Shown in pieces: positions 58,121 to 64,000 of a stretch of DNA of 64,000 nt. Every line of letters starts with the position of its first letter. Position 1 is the stretch's first letter. The stretch is taken from NCBI GenBank assembly GCA_021234535.1, contig CM037850.1, positions 17,841,990 through 17,905,989 on the forward strand, read 5' to 3'. The notes under the pieces were generated by a model. It was not told where the DNA came from. It ran no database searches and was given only the letters and a program-made list of their open reading frames with translations. This stretch comes from Stichopus chloronotus. Lineage: Eukaryota; Echinodermata; Holothuroidea; Aspidochirotida; Stichopodidae. Position numbers and translations under genes: made by a program.

Positions 58121-61100
58121 GTTTCACAGTGTAGCTAGCTAAACCCCAGAGAGAAGAGAACCCAACCAAAAAGAGGGAAATGTATGGAAGATCATATGTT
58201 CCATTAAATGTGATTCACCTCTCAAAGACAAAAGTAACTTTAAAAAAAAAAAAATAATATTAAAACATCTGGTGTCTACAACTTGGTATCTATAATTTAT
58301 TTACTTTAACTATCTTAATTGAGTTCTTTGAACCTATTATGATTGATACTGTTCATTGCCAATGAAAGGAGACTTGTAGATTAGGTAAATTATCAGCATT
58401 ACATCAACAGGTGCACTATTACTGCAAACTTGACATCGTCTGCTAAAGTACCAAACACTTTGATAAACGAAACTGCAAGTCGGATTTAGCGTCGCCGCGT
58501 CCTAAGCTGAATTGAAAATCATAATTATATGGAAATATCGTGCTTTTTACAGACAAAATCATTTTTAAATTCAATGAGTTTGGACACGGAATCATAGATT
58601 ATTCACGACGAAATTGTAGTCTAGATCTTTTAAAAAAAAATAGTTTCTTACATATAGACTCGGAAAATTAGTTGTTGCTCAAAATTGAACATTTATTTTC
58701 CCAGGCATTAAAAAAAATGCAAATCATGTATCTTCCTGATTTTTATCTTATGTAAATGCTTTGAGGTGAGATCAGTGGTGGTACCAATTAAGGGGGCATC
58801 ACGAAGGGGGAGGGACTCAGTTGAAGTATGGTGACCGGAAAGATCATTTCTGTTCAAAGTATGGCAAACATCTCAGAGCTTAAGAGGCTAATTCCTCCCT
58901 TGACCCCGACTGAGCTTTGCCCCTGGACTCCATTCCATCAGGGGCCTTAAGTTTTCATTTCGTCAGTCGAGTGGAAGAGTAATACCATAATAAATTAAAT
59001 TTGTTTCGGATCTTTGCATTATGTGATGCACCAAAATATCTATCCTGATACTTTTCAGAGATACGAAAAAATCTTTTGGCTCCTGCGTGCTTCGTCCCAT
59101 GGGCACCCATCATCTTTACCCCTGGATCATCTCATGTAGGCTCTTAGTTTTTATGTTGTCAAGTATATGAGTAACCTTATATACATTAAAACTATTTGGA
59201 TCTACGCATTGAATTATGCTTTATGGACCAGAATATACCTATGGCCTGAGACTCAATTATTACCAACAGCTCACGTGTTGTAACTTCAGAGCTACTTTTT
59301 TGTCCTCTATTTCTGACATCCTGGTGGCGCCACTGAATGGAGCCATCTTGCTGATGTTATTGGTGAGAGGTGATTTTAACAATGATAAAAGCAGTGGAAT
59401 GTTCAAGTTCAATTAATGCAGTTCATACATAATGTTTTCCCTTTAAACTTTGAGTAAAAGTTGGGTTATGGTTGATTGTTAACATGCAGATATCTTTCAA
59501 AATCAAAATTTTGCATGTATCTTCAATAGATATTTTTGGTTTTTAAGTTATGTGTACATACGCAGTGTGGCACATTTTTCATTAGATACATGCTACTGTA
59601 TTATCAATTAGTAATTGTACATTCAAATGTATCGTAATCACCACCGTTGTTGTTCTTTGTCCAAAATAGATGGCGCGATGTAACAATATGTAGATAAGTT
59701 TCGAAGGTAAACAAACATATCGCTTCAAAACTTCTTTGAAAATATTGAAAATTAACGTATTCCTTGAAAAACAGCCGGCTCATGACTGTCATGTTACGTC
59801 GAATACATGTAATATGCTACTTTTGCCAGATTGTCAGCTGACTAACTTGATAGCTGTACAACAATCTTTGTATTCTGAAGAAAACATAACATTCCGTTTA
59901 CCGATCTCTTCTGTGTAGCAGTGCACTGACTTAACGTTAACCTAGCCCCACCGTGTTGATACTACGACGCTAACGGAGTACGACATCTAAAGAGAAAGAA
60001 AAGGAGCCCTGGGACGTGTAAGCAAAGTAAATGATATTGAAAATTCAATCCTTCTGACATGTGAAACTGTTGGCTATGATTAGAACGTTTGGCAATTGTC
60101 ATGTCACACTTTCAGTAGGCCTAGTACTACCACTACGTTTGTTAGTAACATTAGTAAATTACACTACCTGGAACAGTGGAAGTACACAGGCCCTATACTG
60201 TAGCCTATGAACCTAAACTTTTAAGTATCTCGACATCATAGGCCTATCGAAAAAAGCCTATGCCTATTTCCTCTGCTGCTTCACACGGCTTAGATGGGTT
60301 GTAATGAACAATCTAGGTAGACACCTGAGTCCCTTTCGACAGAAACACCATGAATTGCCTGTCCATTCAAAGTGTACTGTAAATGTAAGGAAGCTGTTTA
60401 TATTATAAAACCTGACATCCTATTGGCTTTTGCCCTTCTTTGCCCTTAAACTTGTTATGTTATTAACAGAGTTTCATGTCAGAATCAAGCTTTGTCTAAA
60501 TTTATGCTGTGACATGGATGTATAAAACTTTGTTCATCTAACGTAAAACCTTGGAATTTCTGACTGCTGAAAGTTCAAAATTCCAATAAATCTAATATTG
60601 TTTAGCAAACTTGTCTTAAGTTCCTTGTTACTAGTAACTTGACCCAATCTGGTAAGAATTATACCTCAAAATCTGTTACTTTATCCAACGTTTACTTGCA
60701 TTAACGATATGATGTAAACCTGCCAATCTTCGTGTGCCTCACTAGCATGGCAATCATTACATGAAGAGTGTCCGTGTGAACAAATCCTATGTGTAAACCT
60801 ACAGCAATTACCCGTGAACAAGCTAACAACAAACACGGTTATGAAAAACTCCATTGAATGTTCAAAATGATGATTTGGAAATTTGTGACATTAGATGGCA
60901 ACTGCGAAAAGGATGCTTTAGGCCTAGCCTATCTCTCCTGTACAAATGCAGCACCGTTAAGTTGACTAATCAGACAAGAGAGATAAAATAAACAATGTCT
61001 CAGCTTTAATTCTTTCAAGTCATTTCAACTTATGGTAGTCAAAAAAACTTTGTCAAGCTGCGTAGACTATTGCTTTTTCAGGCTTCTTTTTTTTTAGGGG

Positions 61101-62297
61101 TGCGCGCAGTTTGTCAGTGCATGAAGTCTTGTGTATGGACTATACATTGTGAAATGTGACTTCTGTACGCAGTCCATAGTTTTACACATATTTATGCAGG
61201 TGTTCATTGGTTCTAACTCACTGTTATGAGTATGATATGATATCATTTGGCAATTGAAGGAAAAGTACTTGTAATGTTGTTTTTTAATATATTGCAACAA
61301 CACTCCTGAGTAGGTCATTCTGTCTGGATTCACTAAGGTTTCACTATATTCAAACAAAGGATAATTGGTATAATGGGATGCCTAGTAACAATCATACTTT
61401 GATTGTAACTGGTATTTCCCTAACACACTTTGCATACACAATATGTTGACATAGATCCAATATGTGTATACCTGTGAGAGCTAAGGGCTCTATATAGGTG
61501 CTTCTGTAAGTTGTAACCACCTAGAGTAAGTTCTATTTCTTTTTGATCATTACTACTTTTCACAAATATTTTACTGCAACTTTCAATACTTCACAATTAT
61601 TTTTTATATGTCACAGTTATTTTTGATTCTTACAGCATTACCGATATTTTCGATATTTTAATTTTACTTCAATGCAACAAGTAAACTAAATAGAAACCGA
61701 TAAATACTGTTATATAATCGATTTACCGTACCGTGAAAGTTTTCTTTCCACTTTGGGCAGATTTACTTAAATAGTTGATTGCGTTTAGTTTATGAAGTCT
61801 TCTAAAGGCTTGAAAAACAATTGTGAAGCACAGCCAATAATTATGCAGTTAACAAGAAAACCAAGTCCAGCACACAAATAAAATGCTAAGATTAGAAAAC
61901 CAAGTGCTATAGCAGTGCAAATGTAAAAGTGTCCGAGATGTTAGGACTTTATAATTTAAGTGGGTCGGCAAATGTTTACACTCCGTCCTATGAATATGAA
62001 GATTCATGGAGGAAAAGCGAATTCAAACTAAAGAAACAGACTAACAAAGATTTCTCAAAGGTTACAAATTATTTAATTGCCCATGCCCATCCTTACAATA
62101 TCTTTCTTAGTAAAGCTTACAAAATTATCTGAATAATAAAATAAACGAAAGTCAATTATTAAGTTTGGCAACTGATGAACCAAAGAATAATAAAATAAAC
62201 GTAAAGATGACTTAGCTCTTATATTCCTTCCTGAACCTTCTTAATCAACATTCCCCAAATCACACACACACCACGGACGTCCGACCTCATTCCGCTC
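58121..62297. other. Upstream of TMEM258, no further gene recognised
   Basis: It contains the presumed TMEM258 promoter. GC-richer patches at about 58770-58960 and 59080-59340 look like old transposon sequence. A possible plus-strand donor (GGGACGT then gtaagc) near 60020 follows a stretch free of useful ORFs. No conserved protein segment was seen on either strand. Confidence 0.4.
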
Positions 62298-62305
62298 AAT
62301 TCTAC

Positions 62306-63768
62306 CAGGGGCGTAGATTTCTTTTCAACATTGGGGGGGATGATGTGTGCACGTGAAGCATGCATGGCAAGCTTGAAGCCCCTAGAGGGTAGGATCCAGG
62401 GGCCCACCTTAGGGCCCCTGGTGGGGTCCAGGGGCGAAGCCCCGGTTGGGGTCCAGGGGGCAAAGCCCCGGGAAGCTCCTGGGTTTTAACGCCTCAGAGG
62501 CCCCAGGAAGACTGCTTTAAGGGGTAAATTACAGAGGTAATGTTGGAGGGTATTGACATGATTATACGCTTAGGAAAGGCTCTTCTGAGCACAAAACTCT
62601 TTATCAAGTTGCACTGGAGGACTGAAATTGAACAATTCTAGAGCAACGATGTACCGTTAAGTTTTAAAAGGCAGGTATCAACTCAGGGTTATCCCCGGTA
62701 ACAAAAATTTGAGTTCGAAGACCATTGCATGACTTGCAAGTTGGCTGGAGATAACCAGAAAATTTTCAACTTTATTCATGATAGTAATGCAAAGGACATG
62801 CATATGAATACATAAAACCTAAGCTGGAATTTTTGTACAATTTAACAGAATGAGATGATATAGTTCCCAAATTATCAACCATTCCCGCCAAAAAATCATC
62901 ACATATCGGTAAATAAATTGAGTTTGTAAAAAGGATTGTGACGGATTGAATAGTAAAACGTTAGAACAGTGTTGTAATATGGCTTTATCATATATTATTC
63001 TCACAACCTCAAACAACTTGAAATCGATTTAAAATACTTGCAACCATGGAAAAACGCATAGAGATTAAACGGAGACTGGAGATTTCCTTACGAAAGTTAC
63101 CCCATCGATATTCACGAAAGTAACTTACTTGGTGCCATTCACTGTCTTAAGGATGACAGAATTTGCCCGACGTACCCTTTGTGGTAATAATTCTTAATAA
63201 AATATAGCTATTTACTGATATGAGACCATGCATCAGTCAAAGGATTAGGGTTAGGGTTTTGTACAGCAAAGCGGTACAGCCAAACGGTCGCATCTCTTGG
63301 TAACCTTGGGCGCAGGTGTGACGATTGCAACTAAAACAACTAGCCTACACAGTGTAATTCTTCTCCGTTGGGCAGGCACGTCTCCGGTAGAAGCCCGCCA
63401 AGGTTAAACGAATTATATGGTACCAGTCTGGAGTATTTCAGCGAAGATGGGAGACTAGTGACTACCCAGCTTAAATGACAGAAACTTAAAGTATGTGACT
63501 TTCATGGCTCGAAACGTTTTGAAAATGATGTAAAAAGTTTGGAAACCTTCTGACGTCATGTAGCTAACATCGACAGCATTATATTACACACGTAGGTGAA
63601 CAACGTGAGTCATGTTAATCATGAGGGGAGAATAAATGTAGCTTACTTGTCAGTAAAAAACATGTATCTGTAGACTGAACATTGGGGGGGGATGATTACA
63701 TTGACCATCCCCCTAGTCAAATATTGGGTGGGATATATCCCCCCATCCCCCCGGGATCTACGCCTATG
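62306..63768. mobile_element. Non-autonomous hAT-like DNA transposon, 1463 bp, with 8-bp target duplications
   Basis: The left end reads CAGGGGCGTAGAT and the right end, reverse complemented, CATAGGCGTAGAT, so the terminal inverted repeats match at 11 of 13 bases. Both ends are flanked by the direct repeat AATTCTAC (62298-62305 and 63769-63776). An 8-bp duplication and CAGGGG-type termini are hallmarks of the hAT superfamily. G-runs follow the left terminus and C-runs precede the right one. No transposase ORF is present, so movement would need an enzyme from elsewhere. Confidence 0.8.
62411..62482. repeat. Subterminal tandem repeats of the hAT-like element
   Basis: GGGGTCCAGGGGCGAAGCCCC is followed about 31 bases on by GGGGTCCAGGGGGCAAAGCC, then GGGAAGCTCCTGGG. 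Similar words occur at 33160 and 35035, linking these loci to one family. Confidence 0.7.
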
Positions 63769-64000
63769 AATTCTACCAACTGTTTCATTCCACGCAAGTA
63801 AACATTTTTTAAAATTTAAATTACAAAATTATTGCGTAGAGACGCAGACTGGATATAATTTTTAATAAACGCAGAAAGGGAATCCTCTGTGACGTACTAC
63901 ATTACTCATAAGGATATTACGTACTTCACAGAGAATTCACTGCATGCAATGTATTATGCGTACATATGCGCCTATGTAGTACAATATTAAATAACATTAT

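Noticed and set aside
58773..59335. Possible second hAT-like element with CAGTGGTGGTACCA / CAGTGGCGCCACCA ends
   Set aside because: The end match is partial and no 8-bp duplication flanks it (GGTGAGAT on the left, AATGGAGC on the right).
60000..60030. Possible plus-strand 5' exon ending at GGGACGT then gtaagc
   Set aside because: Only a donor match; no coding sequence or acceptor partner is visible before the window ends.
63242..63260. Telomere-like TTAGGG words
   Set aside because: Only two to three copies, internal to the hAT-like element; too short to be a telomere or a meaningful interstitial array.

Overview
The window is nuclear DNA from an animal. It has intron-rich, AT-rich genes with canonical GT/AG splice sites, LINE retrotransposons, a hAT-type DNA element, microsatellites and minisatellites. 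Protein similarity and repeat style suggest an invertebrate deuterostome, perhaps an echinoderm; this is inference and the species cannot be read from the sequence. There are no operons, CRISPR arrays or prokaryotic signals.

Four protein genes are supported. (1) 496-6453, minus: the 5' part of a Wee1-type cell-cycle kinase gene. Five coding exons are visible, the 3' end lies off the left edge, and exon 1 carries an apparent one-base frame break. (2) 16482-18635, minus: a 717-codon uninterrupted ORF for an unrecognised protein. It has an N-terminal half rich in Ser-Pro/Thr-Pro with an internal ~140-residue duplication and a C-terminal SAM-methyltransferase-like domain. (3) 35971-50101, plus: a complete 14-exon gene for the chaperonin subunit CCT2 (TCP-1 beta), 531 residues. 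(4) 53868-58120, minus: a three-exon gene for TMEM258 (OST5-type oligosaccharyltransferase subunit). Its exons 2 and 3 are secure, and its ATG-only first exon is a candidate. CCT2 and TMEM258 are convergent. These are ordinary dispersed animal genes and nothing shows that they act together.

The rest is repeats. At 10.25-12.5 kb lies a nested element with hairpin ends. At 26.8-30.6 kb is a decayed LINE with zinc knuckle, endonuclease and reverse transcriptase parts. At 33.3-34.9 kb a second, 5'-truncated LINE sits between pieces of an older repeat. At 62.3-63.8 kb is a non-autonomous hAT-like element with 8-bp target duplications. Intron 4 of CCT2 holds a ~145-bp tandem array whose units carry AGGTCA direct repeats (DR1 type). 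Diverged relatives of the same monomer lie in opposite orientation at 19.3-19.8 kb. A ~430-bp fold-back sequence lies in a wee1 intron.

The most interesting items are the unrecognised 717-residue protein with a DSGxxS degron-like motif, the DR1-bearing satellite inside CCT2, the fold-back in wee1, and two neighbouring genes whose first coding exon appears to be only the ATG.
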